Assembly (NCBI GenBank): GCA_023375785.1
Contig: SZWC01008639.1
Coordinates: 2,503-39,644 of the forward strand
Source of the DNA: Penium margaritaceum
Lineage: Eukaryota; Streptophyta; Zygnematophyceae; Desmidiales; Peniaceae
Direction of reading: 5' to 3'
DNA: 37,142 nt
Shown here: positions 19,115-30,050 of the stretch, piece after piece
How positions within the stretch are numbered: position 1 is the first letter of the stretch
Layout: every line of letters begins with the position of its first letter
Position numbers and translations under genes: made by a program
The notes under the pieces: model-generated
What the model was told of the DNA's origin: nothing
What the model saw: the letters and a program-made list of their open reading frames with translations, nothing else
Databases searched by the model: none

Positions 19115-20810
19115 CCATTTCGCATAATGTTGACGACAGATGCATCATACCTGGAAATTGGTGGTATGCTTTGGTAGGGCTTTGGCAATGGTTTGCAACC
19201 TATAAACTACTGCCCACGCATATTGCATGGATTTGATCTTAATCATGCCACCAATGAAGATTCTTTTCGTGGTTGCAGCCTTCAATAATAAAATAGTGCA
19301 ATCTCCAGTCACGGATCACACAGTCTACACAAACCACCATGTGTTGAAGTACTTCAACACACAGTTTAATCAGAGCCATCTGCAAGCACGTTGGGTGGAG
19401 TGCCTTGAGTCGCACCTTGATTTTGAGAGCATTTACGGGCCAGATTGCATCAACCCATCTGATGCACTCTCACCATGACCGGACCTGATGAAGTGAGTTG
19501 CATATCTCACCATCCAAGGGGATGTGTTTCCTGTATAGCTCTTTTTGGAGAGGTGCGAGGTGCATAGAGATTACAACAATGAAATACATTTCTCCAATGT
19601 ACCATTTTGGTGACAGCACAACATGTAGTAGGTGGTGGTTCCCACATTTCCGGCACTTTGGCAGCTCATTTTGGAAAATTTCTATGAAAGTGGCCCAAGC
19701 GGCCACTTTCATGCCAACAAGATGTTGAAGATGGTGGCCTGCTTCTTTTGGTGGAAAACCATGTCGTCGGAGGTAGCTGAATTCTCCCAGAGTTGCGACG
19801 TGGGTTAATGAAACAAGGCACAAAAGACAAAGATCCCCTGGTCTCCTCCAGCCTTTGCTCATCCTTGACCAGTCATGGCCCTTGAAATCCTCAATGATTT
19901 CATCACCTGATTGCCCGAGACAGCGGCACAATACAACGAAATATTTTTGGTGGTGGATAGTTGAGGAAAGATTCTACAATTCATCATGACGCGTGGTAAA
20001 GTGAGCACGGAGGGCCCGGCTTGGCTTTTCCTTGAGCACATGGTGTACCTCCATGTTTTTCTTTGTTCCATTGTGAATGTGTGTGATCTGCACTTCACAA
20101 GTATGCTCTGGCTGGAACTCATGCAACGATACTGTAGGAAGATGTAACTGTCAACCAGTTTTCATCCCCAAACCAACTGACAGACAAAGCTGACGGACAA
20201 GGTACTGGAGCAGCTCCTTGATATAGTGGGTGATTTGAAAGTGGTAATGTGGTACCAGTGGCTGCTGGTCACTGAATTTGAGTCAACTTTGCTACATATG
20301 GCTCCGACAACAAGGAAACTCCCCGCCACACCCCTCGCTTTCCATGTTGCAAGAAACCTCCTGGTGGTGGAATCAACCGCAAGTGACTTCAAGAAGATTT
20401 AAGAGGCAATGTGACAAGCATTGGCAAAGGCACACAAAAGCAGCGAAAATCAATCCACATATAAGACCACCGGTGCACAGATGCCACAAAGGTTGACAGT
20501 TCTGGTTGTTAATACTGCACATGTAACATGCATTGCAACATCATTTCGCACAAGTTAAAGCACCATTGGCTTGGACCGTTTGTGGTGCTCAAAATTCTCA
20601 CTCTTGTGGTGGCACAAATGTATGTTCTGTCTTCCATGCAAGTCCACCATGTGTTCCACACCACCAATCTCAAGCTCTTCAATATTCTGGCCGAGCACTT
20701 CCTGGCCACACATTTGAGCCTTGCACTCCCATAATCATCGATGGTGAGCAAGAATTTGAGGTGGAAGCCATCCTTAACCACTGTATTCATGGTAAAAGGT
20801 AGGATTACGG
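19115..20810 (+). pseudogene. Ty3/gypsy RNase H - integrase - chromodomain fossil
   Basis: Plus-strand pieces: RNase H begins with LTTDASYLEIGGML near 19130 and ends with TDHTVYTNHHVLKYFNTQ, QARWVECL and DALSP near 19310-19475. The integrase zinc region reads GHFHANKM and WWKTMSSEVAEF near 19700-19780, then HKRQRSPGLLQPLLILDQSW near 19820-19880, where the core begins. Most of the core is missing. The integrase tail has HHWLGPFVVLK near 20565-20595 and VHHVFHTTNLK near 20643-20675. The chromodomain start DGEQEFEVEAILNH is at about 20742-20785. Stops and frame changes are frequent. No RT is seen upstream. Confidence 0.8.
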
Positions 20811-20874
20811 TCGTGTTTTGGGTTCTTTTTTTATTGTTCCATGCATTTGGCCAGTGGCATGCGAATTATTTCTT

Positions 20875-21150
20875 CTGTCGAGCATGAAGATACATGATGT
20901 TTTTCTTGTGAGCCTCTTGCCTCCATACATTGCAAAAGGAATTGTTCAGCCACCACCAGTCCTTACTATGGACGGCCAGTAGGAGTTCCTTTGCCTACTC
21001 CAGAACTGAGAGTGGACATTTAGTCACGGGATGCTAGGAAATACCTTGTTCACTGAGCCAGTTGTAGACTTGAGCATAACTCATGGGAGCTTGAATCTTG
21101 CATGTCCACTACGGACATCAACGAGTATTGGAGAAAGTTGACAACTTGTA
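20875..21150 (+). pseudogene. Second integrase tail and chromodomain copy
   Basis: LSSMKIHDVFLVSLLPPY and PPPVLTMDGQ start near 20875, followed after a frame change by RDARKYLVH, EHNSWELES and INEYW near 21025-21135. This is again the end of integrase plus a chromodomain, directly after the copy ending near 20810. The two copies differ clearly, so they come from two related gypsy insertions, or from recombination, not from a recent duplication. Confidence 0.75.
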
Positions 21151-21470
21151 CAGATTTACATGTGACAGGGGGAACCACCTGAATGCAGAGATAATGAAGA
21201 ACATTCCCCCTAGACAAGATTCATGGACAGCAATCATAGGAGGTTAGGAAATCCCAACATGGTTGTTGTGTAGAAGCTCCAGCCTAGAGGGAGAAGGCTG
21301 TTGGCTGTACTAACACACAAGTTGCAGCTTAGGTCAAACTATCGTGCACGTGTTCATGTTAAGTTGGTGATTGAAATCATTTGTTTTCTTTAACAATGTC
21401 GACGTCTCACTACCTAGCACTCCAACTTGTTTGACATGAACCAGGACGGTTCACCATAAGTGGGAAGGAA

Positions 21471-21840
21471 TGTAACATGAGGGTGGGTTTGTTCCTCCCA
21501 CCTTGCAATAGCAAGGGGGTGATTCAAATCCACCTTTTGGTAAAGTGAGGGCGGGCTGGTAGCCAGCCACTTGATGGGTGCTGGCCTGGCAGTTCGATGG
21601 CCGGCGTCCGGTCAGGTGACTGGCCGGCCACCCGCAGGCTAGCCACTAGCCATCGATCAAGTCAGTGGCTTGATCATTGGCTGAGAGGCCACAAGGGCCT
21701 TAAGGGTGAGACCTGTGGCCTTGTTTTCTCACCCGCGCTCATCCTCCTCACAAGAAAGAACAATCAAGGACAAGGGATTGATGCAAGTGAGAGAAACATG
21801 ACATGAAAATGAAGTGTCAGCATGAAATATCCGGATGCAC
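21471..21840 (+). repeat. Putative LTR start of the plus-strand gypsy fossil
   Basis: TGTAACATGAGGG follows a purine tract (AGTGGGAAGGAA at 21459-21470), about 320 bp after a gypsy chromodomain, where a 3' LTR should begin. The segment is rich in short inverted repeats, for example GATCAAG...CTTGATC at 21656-21676. I found no second copy in the window and no clear far end, so the right boundary is a guess. Confidence 0.4.
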
Positions 21841-21959
21841 CTCACACACGACGATTTTGTGTTATTGCATAAACATTAAGACTTGAGTTTTTTTCAACAA
21901 AATCTGAGTATGAGATGTGGAAAACTTTTATAAAATCAAGTGTTTGAGGTACTACCCTC

Positions 21960-22140
21960 CTCCTTCGGGACCCAGAACAAGAGGAGAAGAGAACAACGGA
22001 GATGGGCCTCCAGAGACTCAAAACATTCAAATCACCCTGCATGGATCGTTGATGAATATTGCCCCAAGAGTGTCGCGGAGGGGATTATCCCTCCACTATG
22101 CTCTTGACTCCATTCCACAAACTCTGATGAAGACTTTCGT
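21960..22140. repeat. Dispersed block similar to 11340-11530
   Basis: Shares the ordered landmarks GGGACCCAGAACAAG, CACCCTGCATGG, TTGATGAATATTGCCCCAAGAGTG with the earlier block. It lies at the low-coordinate end of the minus-strand gypsy fossil. Confidence 0.4.
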
Positions 22141-25100
22141 GTAAGAGCCAGAGTCACGCCCATTACACAGGAAGTCATCGAGATGATTGTTGTCGATATC
22201 TATCCTTTTTTCATTACTGAGCCAGTTGGAGGTGACCATTTCCCCCGTGTAACAAGGAACTTGTCCTTCTATTCTCCCACTCTTCAACAAAGAAGAGGAT
22301 ACCATTGGATACTGTTCACTATTCAACAGAAACAATGTGAGTTATGTGGAGTCAATGACTGAGTTGTTCACCGCAAACTTAGTTGGTGCTATGAATTCTT
22401 CCCAGTCATTCATGGCGAGGTTTACGTACATGCAAGCATTTGCTCTAGAGTTCAATTCATACACACTCATTATTCAACGGTTCAGGGGCAAAAATTTGTT
22501 AATATACGATACTCGCTACCAAAGTACTTGTGCATCATTTTCAGATGCAAATTTTCTATCTCGATCGAAGGTAGAGTGCAGCTGTAAGCCATGGTACCTC
22601 ATGACACCTTTAACGAATCCATACTAGTCCACTTGATTCTTGAAACCAAGAATCAACACATTACCCTACGCTGATCTTTTTCACAAACTAGTGTAGCGGA
22701 TAATCTCTTGAGATGGTTTCCATATAGGTAAGAGGTGTTTGGAGCTTATACTGTAGCTATTAAAATGGCCATGAAACACCTAGTGACCTTCATTTATTGC
22801 TTTAACTTGTATGAGCTGTCAGGTTAGGGTATCGGCCACGTTGATGCTTCCATCTGAACAAGAATCAGCTGAGGTTGCATGTTGTCGTCACAGGTGCGGA
22901 TGCGGAAAAAAATCGGCGGGTTGCGGTCAGTAAAACTTTCACTCCCTGCTCAGCGTCCCTGAGGTAACAATGGTACAACTTGATGTTACCAGCGTTTACT
23001 ACAGTTAGGAACTCCTCATCACCATTCATGTATGACGTCTCCGGAGGGATGAGCTCCCGGTTTTCATGTGCAACTGGATGACCCTTTTTCGTATTTCTCT
23101 GATTCCTACAACTGATGCATCACATTGCACCTTCCATGGTAATCATGGATTCAGAAGAGCTGAGACATGCGATGTGGACAGATGTTCTATGACTTTGGAT
23201 ACAAAGTCATAGAATCCTCCATTTAGAAACATGCATACAAAGTCATAGAATCCTCCATTTAGTCATAGTATAGGTAGCAACCAGACAAATCCACAATTAT
23301 GATAAAAAAAATTGCTTTACATGTACCAATTATAGGTAGCAAAAGTTTTTCGATAACGAAAAATGAAAAATCAAATGTCTTCAACTTGATGTCCGATTGT
23401 TGGGTAAAGCTAAGGCTAACAAAAGACTGATCGCCTTCAATTTCATCAAGCACATTCATAGTAGTACCAACTACATTTCCCTTGAGTTGCATTGTCATAT
23501 TGCCTTTACTCTTCCTAGTGAACAAGCTATTTGACAGAAATTCAAGTTTCTGGTAAACAAGAAATTGGTAAGGAAAGCGCTGGAAGTTCCATGACTTCCC
23601 TACTTGAGTCCACATGTCATGGTTAGGTATGAATTTGGCAAGTGTCTGCCAGTCTTAGAATCTGAAAGAGCCATACTCATTGACCCGAGGTAATGTGAAT
23701 TTTATTGAGCTCATCGCTTTGAGTGTGCTTGCTTCAATCACTACGTTAAACAATGCTTGTACAGTAGTCGGTGTTACCACCATGATTCATGTTTGACCAT
23801 CCATCTTATCCATAGATGCAAAGTTTAGTGGGCAATGACAACAAACAAGTACATAGTGTGGTCCCATGAGAGAGGAGAGAGTTATAGAGAATTTTGAACT
23901 TATCAAGAATTTAAATTCATATGTATCCTCACCACGTCCTTGTCCGTTCCCATGGCCTGGCCCACTGCCATGGCAATAGCCCTGTCCACAGCCTCCTTCT
24001 GTACGATCTTCACAAGGTAGTATGGGTGTAGCCAATGCTGCAGCCTCTTTTCCATCACCAACAGCCTCGAGACACTAAACCCTAAAGTTTTTTAGCTCCA
24101 CTTAGCAATGGCAAAGTCCCTCAGAGAAGGCAGTGTTGCAACACTCACAAAATTATTAGAGCTCATCATCTCCTGTGACCGTGTGTGTGGTTGGAGACCT
24201 ACTCGCCAGTCTTCTTCACTGGGGGATTTACAAGTTGCTTTTCCTTAACCCTGCCCCATCTTGGGTTTTCTAAAGACACTTTATTCATGTAGTCACATGA
24301 AATCCTCCAGGCTCTCCATGCCTGGCCCATTGCCGCTATGGCGGTCTTCTCTTTCGCTTATTGCAAGCAAGACCATCGCGCAAATGGTCCGCAGCAAGCA
24401 CTCTGGGTACTTGAAGTTCTATGTTACATCGCCTTCAAAGAAGCTTTTGGTCATGCGGTGAATTCATTTAAGTAAGCCTCAAACAAGCTACCCAGCTACT
24501 TGAATTCCTTGATTTTGTGAAAGGCACACTATGCCTCCTCACACTGGGTACACTTCTTGTACACAATAGCGTGAAATGTCTCCCACACCATGGGCTATCA
24601 CTCCATGTGTCATCACTACACACACCACTTCTTGACCATGAACTTGAAGAGTTTTTCTTTGAGTCGCGATGTGGGAAGGTTGTCCCACTAGCCACGTGGA
24701 GCCTTGTGGAGACGTAAAAACATGCTTCGTATGGTTTAGCTAGTTAGTATCTTCACACCCTTTTGAACGACCTCCATACTATGGAGGAAGAATGTGTTTG
24801 TCACCGGTCTCAATGTTGATGAGATAGGCATGTCCTCGTTTCCACTAGTGATGGCATTAGCACCTAAGGTGCTCTCCGGCCACTACTGCACCCGCATCCG
24901 GTTCACGCTCTACAACACCTTGTGAAGGTCATCACATAAGTGGATTACCTTGTGAATGGCTAGATGTTGTACTTGGCGATCACGGTTGAGGTCTGTGATG
25001 ATTTGCGTGGCATGGGATAACAGGAAGGTAAACACAAACTTCACATTTGATGCCGTCAGAGCTTCATTGACAACCACAACGGCCTTGCATAGTCTGTACA

Positions 25101-25200
25101 ACTTTGTCCATTGAAGGAGGTTACGGTTTGCGTACATGCATCCAAGGGGATCCACCTTTAAAAGAAAGATTTCACCTGCGACAATGCTCAAGGGGAATTA
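22141..25200 (-). pseudogene. Ty3/gypsy gag-protease-RNase H-integrase fossil
   Basis: The minus strand matches the element at 27273-36150 in domain order. Gag-like coil CMYANRNLLQW...LLSHATQIIT is at 24910-25191, and a further gag piece with MVWETFHAIVYKKCTQCEEA near 24530-24600. Protease region MWTQVGKSWNFQRF...NMTMQLKGNVVGTTMNVLDE is at 23259-23615; the DTG active site has become DEIEG. RNase H DEEFLTVVNAGNIKLYHCY and INVADTLT lie near 22825-23030. Integrase has DRDRKFASENDAQVLW near 22520-22570, AMNDWEEFIAPTKFAVNNSV near 22360-22420 and YPMVSSSLLKSGRIEGQVP near 22250-22305. RT is missing, apparently by deletion between protease and RNase H. Decay is heavy and no LTR pair was found. Confidence 0.75.
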
Positions 25201-26469
25201 GATGTATCCCATCGCAGCCAAGTCATAAGAAAGAGGTTCCTTCTCGACTCCTTTGGATGGTGTCACACCTCCACTACTCATAATTTTGAGTCACCCTGTC
25301 ATCTCAGCGGTTGCCTCCATCACGAGATCGTCCTCCTCGTGTTCAAGAGAAACTCCTTTGTGGTTGCTTTCAACTCCTTCTGTGTTTTCAACAACCTCAC
25401 TATTTTCAATAGCTTCTCATAATTTGACGAGCGTCTTGTCCTTCTTGAGCAATTGGCTCGAGTTAACTGTATGATAATGGCAGTGATTTCAATCTTCATC
25501 TCCTTCACCATCATCAACATCCTGCTCTTTGTCGGGGTCCATGTTTGGGTGTTACTACCCGAGTATATCATCCATTGTGTAGGAGTTGCCCACATGCATG
25601 TTGACGTGCTTACCAAGTACTTTTTGTAGCTCCCCCGTGCTTCTTAACTTTACTAATTTCAGCACGGGTTGCCTTCAGCCACACAGACTTTGTTGCTTTG
25701 GCCACCATGCTCACAGTTATGGCTCTCAAAACCTGAATTCGGCCGAGGATGTGTGGTGAGACTGTCAACACCTTTTCCTTGCTTGGTGTTGGACGGATCG
25801 GCGCTTGCCATGCCGCCAAGGTATGCAACTAGCATATACTCCTTGTGTAAGCATCACTCGCAACCCCAAAGAGATAGGGCCCCTTGTTGGGGTCCTTGCT
25901 CTCATGATCATTGAGGCAATCGCAAAAACAATGTCTATTTTTCGAGGCCACCATGGACGGCACAACCATGCGATAAACATTGTATCTTCCCAGACCGCCA
26001 CGGTCAGCACAAGCCTGTGGTAGAGAAAAACGTTTTTACACCGCTATGGTCAGCACAAACACGTGGGTTCAAGATAGCTTCCTAGGCCATGACTCACAGT
26101 ACAAAGGAAACCTATAGAACCTGGGAAAACATTGATATAGCTGAAATTGAAGGAGGCACAAGAAGTTGAGCACCACCCAAAAGTGAGGAGGATGGGAGGG
26201 GGCAACTCTAGTCTAGAGTTACTCCTCCCCACTGTCCTCCCTCTCTCCTCTTCTCTCCTCTTTCATCTCTAGGTATACCTTGGTCTCCTCTTGAGTAATC
26301 TTATCATGTCTTGAGCCTCCTTTGAGGTGTATCCCTTGTGCCCATGACGATTGAAAACCTTCAAGTATTCTGAGGGTATCACCTTCCTTCTTTTTGGTTT
26401 ATGCTCAGGCCATGGGACACCCTGGTCTGAAGAAAGCAGCACTACCCTAATTTTCTGTTCAAGGAATGG
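25201..26469. other. No clear gene; probable gag 5' end and untranslated region of gypsy fossil
   Basis: Minus-strand open stretches at 25320-25616 and 25765-26010 are Lys/Arg/Thr-rich without a recognisable domain. A pyrimidine-rich patch lies at 26225-26270. Position suggests the 5' end of the fossil at 22141-25200. Confidence 0.35.
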
Positions 26470-26610
26470 TGTAGTGCCCAGACGCCACTTCCTGGATAAA
26501 GCGGGGATCCCTGGCCTCTGGACGGTCGGACGGGATGGCTTGAGGGTTGGAGATCCTCAAACACCACAGTTTTGGCCTAGTCAGCCAAGGATTCCATCCA
26601 ATCCTCTACA
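26470..26610 (+). repeat. 5' LTR of the TRIM-like element
   Basis: A 141-bp terminal repeat ending in CTCTACA, next to the primer site. It is clearly diverged from its 144-bp partner at 26683-26826, so the element is old. Confidence 0.85.
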
Positions 26611-26626
26611 TTGGTATCATAGTACC
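26611..26626 (+). promoter_or_regulatory. Primer-binding site of the TRIM-like element
   Basis: TTGGTATCATAGTACC begins directly after the 5' LTR. Its TGGTATCA part equals the start of the common plant primer site complementary to the 3' end of initiator tRNA-Met; the rest has drifted. Confidence 0.7.
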
Positions 26627-26682
26627 GGAGTTCCAGTCCAACGTGCGGATGCCGAGGATGGCTCACTCCTAAGCAGAGGGAG

Positions 26683-26826
26683 TGTAGCGCACTGCCGGTG
26701 CCACGTGGGTCGAGCGAGGGTCCATGGCTGACTATGGACGGTTGGACGGGATGGCTTGAGGGTCAGAGACCCTCAAGCAAAGCAATTTTGGCCTAGTCGG
26801 CCGAGGATTCTTTCCAAACTACTACA
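26683..26826 (+). repeat. 3' LTR of the TRIM-like element
   Basis: A 144-bp terminal repeat starting directly after the purine tract and ending ACTACTACA before ATTGG. Confidence 0.85.
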
Positions 26827-26831
26827 ATTGG

Positions 26832-27267
26832 GGAGGGAATACTAAAAGGATGGGGAGAATTGCTGGTTGGGAAGGGGCACTCCTCACCTTGTCCACCAAA
26901 AATCAACATAGCTGTTGGGAGAAGAGAAGAAGCTGGGAGAAGCTGGAAAAACAACATATAGCTCCTTAAGAGATTTTCAACATAATTTTTGGTACTTAAA
27001 CCGGTTATGTTTTGAGTCCATACTCTATTATGGTGTTTTAATTACTCATAATAGGCCCTCCAATGCATAGGATTCTTGGGTGCTCTACTTGGGCAGAAAA
27101 GACCCCAAATATCCCTCATTCTTGTTCCAACATTTGTAATCGAACTACACTTGTCGCTCATTGCAAATGACCCCATTGTCCCAACCTCTCATTGCAAATT
27201 TTGCACCTCAACCTCTACCTGCTCGCCATCTAAGTGCCACTCAGTATTACAGGAAGGGGGAACATTT
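26832..27267. other. No feature seen
   Basis: A mixed, partly AT-rich stretch between the TRIM-like element and the gypsy insertion site. No domain, RNA gene or repeat was recognised. Confidence 0.5.
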
Positions 27268-27272
27268 CAAGA
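27268..27272. repeat. Target-site duplication CAAGA (second copy 36151-36155)
   Basis: Identical 5-mers abut both LTR outer ends, fixing the element boundaries. Confidence 0.93.
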
Positions 27273-28196
27273 TGTAGCACAACGGGTAAAACGGGGTGCG
27301 AGCCTTTGTGGGTGAGTGATCCCTCAAGACCCGATTACTCATGACAATCATGTAGGTTCGTCGTGGAGATTAACTTTGCCGTGAATTGATGTCTCTCACG
27401 AATGACTCCTCTCACAAGTATGCCCTGACCAAGGGGCGCGGAGTCCATTCTCGTCATAGGGCAACCCAAGAGGGAGGATGGAGGATATTGTTTTATCCGT
27501 CCATTTTGACGGCGGGTTGACGCGGCTCGACTAGGTACATTTCTCTCGTCAATTCAACCCTTTAAACTATGTTATGTTGTCCATGTGGAAACCCTAAGTT
27601 TCCGGCATGATTAAGGATGGGGAGGTGGTGACAAAATGTATTCACACGTGCGAGGGCATTGTGTCACCAATCTGTGCCCCTCGTCCGATGGTGTGGCCAA
27701 CACGTTTATAAAAACGTGTTTGCCACGCCACCGAGTGGAGGTGGCATCTGGTGGAGTGGTCCCGTCAGAACGCCCGCCGGTGGCCCCTTGCGAACCCCCT
27801 CGTCATGGCAAGGGGCCTCGTGAGGGGCTCCTTGATGGGTGGTGAGCCCTCATGATGTCACAGTGGGTCATGCCCAATGTGACAGCGCGGGCCCCGTATA
27901 GCCCATCGCGAATATTTGTGATGGGCTCGCGTTGTGCCGCTCGAGGTCGCAAGACCTCAAGCGGCGGCCTGATAGGTCGAGGCACTATCCGGTCGTCCTC
28001 CTGCGAATCGGAATCTTCTACGAAGCTTCTGGTTTACAGGGCTGGTCGGCGAGGAATTCTCCTCGCCGTCCAGTCAACCAAAGCTGGGGTTATCCCCGTA
28101 TTTTGAGACAGAGGACGCGGCAGACCATTTTTGGGAATGGTACGATCTATGCAACGTAACAAACTGACCTACATTATGCCAGGTTTTTTGCATTCA
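27273..28196 (-). repeat. 3' LTR of the gypsy element
   Basis: The minus strand begins TGAATGCAAAAAACC after the purine tract and ends CTACA at the CAAGA duplication. Substitutions relative to the other LTR are scattered along it, many of them C/T or G/A at CpG sites. Confidence 0.93.
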
Positions 28197-28208
28197 TCCC
28201 CCTCTACT
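28197..28208 (-). promoter_or_regulatory. Polypurine tract before the 3' LTR
   Basis: The minus strand reads AGTAGAGGGGGA immediately before the LTR start TGAATG. Confidence 0.75.
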
Positions 28209-28209
28209 G

Positions 28210-28597
28210 TGAACCTTCCTCGGTTCAGGAGGGTCTAGAGTAGTTGTTGGTGTAAGGAGACATGCCTTGTTGGTTAACAAAACATTGGGTGCATCCATTG
28301 GATCATGTGCCATTGCACAGGGAGAGACAACTCAAAAGATTGAGATTGATATCCTTCACGAGCACAAGATCATACATAGATCAGCCAAGATCTCATAAAA
28401 CATTTTCACGACTAACGCTTCCTCCCCCTCTTGCAAGGAGCGTCCTCGCAACCATCAGCCTGGGCGTCCCCATGCGTCTGAGATCACCGCCGTTGTGCTC
28501 TTGTCTGTCCTCTGACAGGTGAAGGCTCCCTGCGTGGGGTTTGTGCCAGGGTGGTACCCCCGGGGGCATGAGTGCAAAAGTGAGTAGCCTGGTCTTG
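28210..28597 (-). other. 3' untranslated region of the gypsy element
   Basis: Between the chromodomain stop and the purine tract no domain is seen; open frames here are short and without motifs. Confidence 0.6.
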
Positions 28598-28783
28598 TCA
28601 ATATTCCTTGATCATAGCGGCCGGGACACGACTCTTAGGCTCCCAACTGTTGTGTTCAAGTCCACAACCGGCCCAGCTCATGAGGTATTCCCTCAAAACA
28701 CGTTTACCGCGTGTACGTTCAGGGTGTTGGAGGAGCCCATGTACCTCATACTGACTGTCACTTGTGAGCATTACAGGCGGTGG
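28598..28783 (-). pseudogene. Chromodomain at the integrase C-terminus
   Basis: Beyond the TAG at 28784-28786 the same frame continues to the TGA at 28598-28600. It reads QYEVHGLLQHPERTRGKRVL, REYLMSWAGCGLEHNSWEPK and ends MIKEY, a chromodomain with the WEP-type aromatic motif. In chromoviruses this domain binds modified histones and guides integration toward heterochromatin. Only the stop separates it from integrase. Confidence 0.85.
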
Positions 28784-30044
28784 CTAAACCGTTCTTGATG
28801 CTGCATAAGGTGCGAGACGACTGACATAAAACACGTCATGGATCTTCATGACCTTTGGAAGAGCAAGGCGGTAAGCAACCTCACCAATCTTGTGAGTGAC
28901 CTTGAATGGTCCGACCCACTTATGGAGGATCTTCCTTGCTCCGGGCGTCTTGACACGCATGTTCTTTGTGCTCAAAAGCACTTTGTTGCCGACAGAAAAT
29001 GTGATGTCACGGCGACCAACATCGGCATAGGCCTTTTGGCGCTGCTTTGATACATAGAGGTATTCACATGCTTTGCAACGAAGAGTGTCCATGCAATTGG
29101 CAAAGTCCTGGGCGGAGGGTACCTGATTCCCACCGCCCCCGTGCCTCACCAAGGAGACAGGTACCATCGGATGCCAGCAGTAGTTCAGAAGAACGGTGTC
29201 AAATTCGTGGATTCATGAACAGAGATATTGTAGGCAAACTCTGCCGGACTGAGATACGCATCCCAGTCATCCATCAAAGGATCCACGTACATCCGAAGCA
29301 TCTGCTCCAGAGTTCGGTTCATCCGTTCAGTCTGTCCATCCATTTGTGGATGAAAAGGAGTGTACTTTTTTTGGGAGGTGCCAAAAGTCTCACCAAGGGC
29401 TTGCCAGAATTTACTTGAAAATCGCACGTCTGGATTAGAGATGATGTGTAACGGCAGCCCATGCTGTCGAACAACAGTGTCCCAAAAGATGTGTGTTGTT
29501 TCCACGGCAGTGGCATGCGTGGTTGTGGGCATGAAATGCGCTATGTTGGTCAAAGATACAACCACCACGAGGATAACATCATGGCCACGAAGTGTCTCGG
29601 GTAAGCCAGTGATGAAATCCATGCTCACTTCTTCCCATGAGGAGTTAGGCATTGGGGGGGGCTTTAGCAATCCTGCAGGTGCCTTGTTGCTCGACTTGTT
29701 GTGGATGCACAAGCTTGGATGTACTTGCGTGCGTCGTACAACCATCCACGCAACCAATAATGCTCTGAGAGAGCCTTTCCAGTTTCTACTGCACCAGGGT
29801 GGCTTGCTGCTGCTGGGTTATGGAACTCAAAAAGGATCTCATCCCGCAGCTTCGTGGAGTTGGGCACATTCACCAAGTTGACCTTCCAGTAGAGACCAGA
29901 GGCTTCCACAAAGCCGTATCGGTCAATGTTACCCTGGTCAAACCATGGGTGATCAAAGAATACCATGCGGATACGTTGCAAGAATGGCGTGAAATGCGCC
30001 GTCGGTTTTGGTGGTTGGCGTAGGGGGTCATCAGGCTTGGGCAC
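28784..30044 (-). pseudogene. gypsy integrase
   Basis: Three open stretches in three frames. 29664-30044 has the zinc-binding N-terminus (FHNPAAASHPGAVETGKALS then HYWLRGWLYDARKYIQACAS); the second zinc Cys is lost at the frame change near 29715. 29185-29757 has the core: SMDFITGLPETLRGHDVILV, HGLPLHIISNPDVRFSSKFW and QMDGQTERMNRTLEQ. The catalytic middle Asp of the usual SDRD motif is Asn here (SNPD). 28784-29167 has the C-terminal part, KVLLSTKNMRVKTPGARKIL, HKWVGPFKV and KIHDVFYVSRLAPY. The enzyme would insert cDNA but is dead in this copy. Confidence 0.88.
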
Positions 30045-30050
30045 ATCCTG

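Larger units (their letters stand above)
26470..26826 (+). mobile_element. TRIM-like miniature LTR retrotransposon (357 bp)
   Basis: Two short direct repeats, 26470-26610 and 26683-26826, begin TGTAGTGC/TGTAGCGC and end CTACA. They share a long block (GGACGGTYGGACGGGATGGC, then TTTTGGCCTAGTCRGCC). Between them lie 72 bp with a primer site TTGGTATCATAGTACC directly after the left repeat and a purine tract AAGCAGAGGGAG directly before the right one. Flanks are AATGG (26465-26469) and ATTGG (26827-26831), a 4-of-5 match to a target duplication. No coding capacity exists, so it would move with enzymes from other elements. This is the structure of TRIM/SMART elements. Confidence 0.85.

Noticed and set aside
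19470..19931. 153-codon minus-strand open frame
   Set aside because: The plus strand of the same region encodes the gypsy integrase zinc region and core start, so this is antisense shadow.
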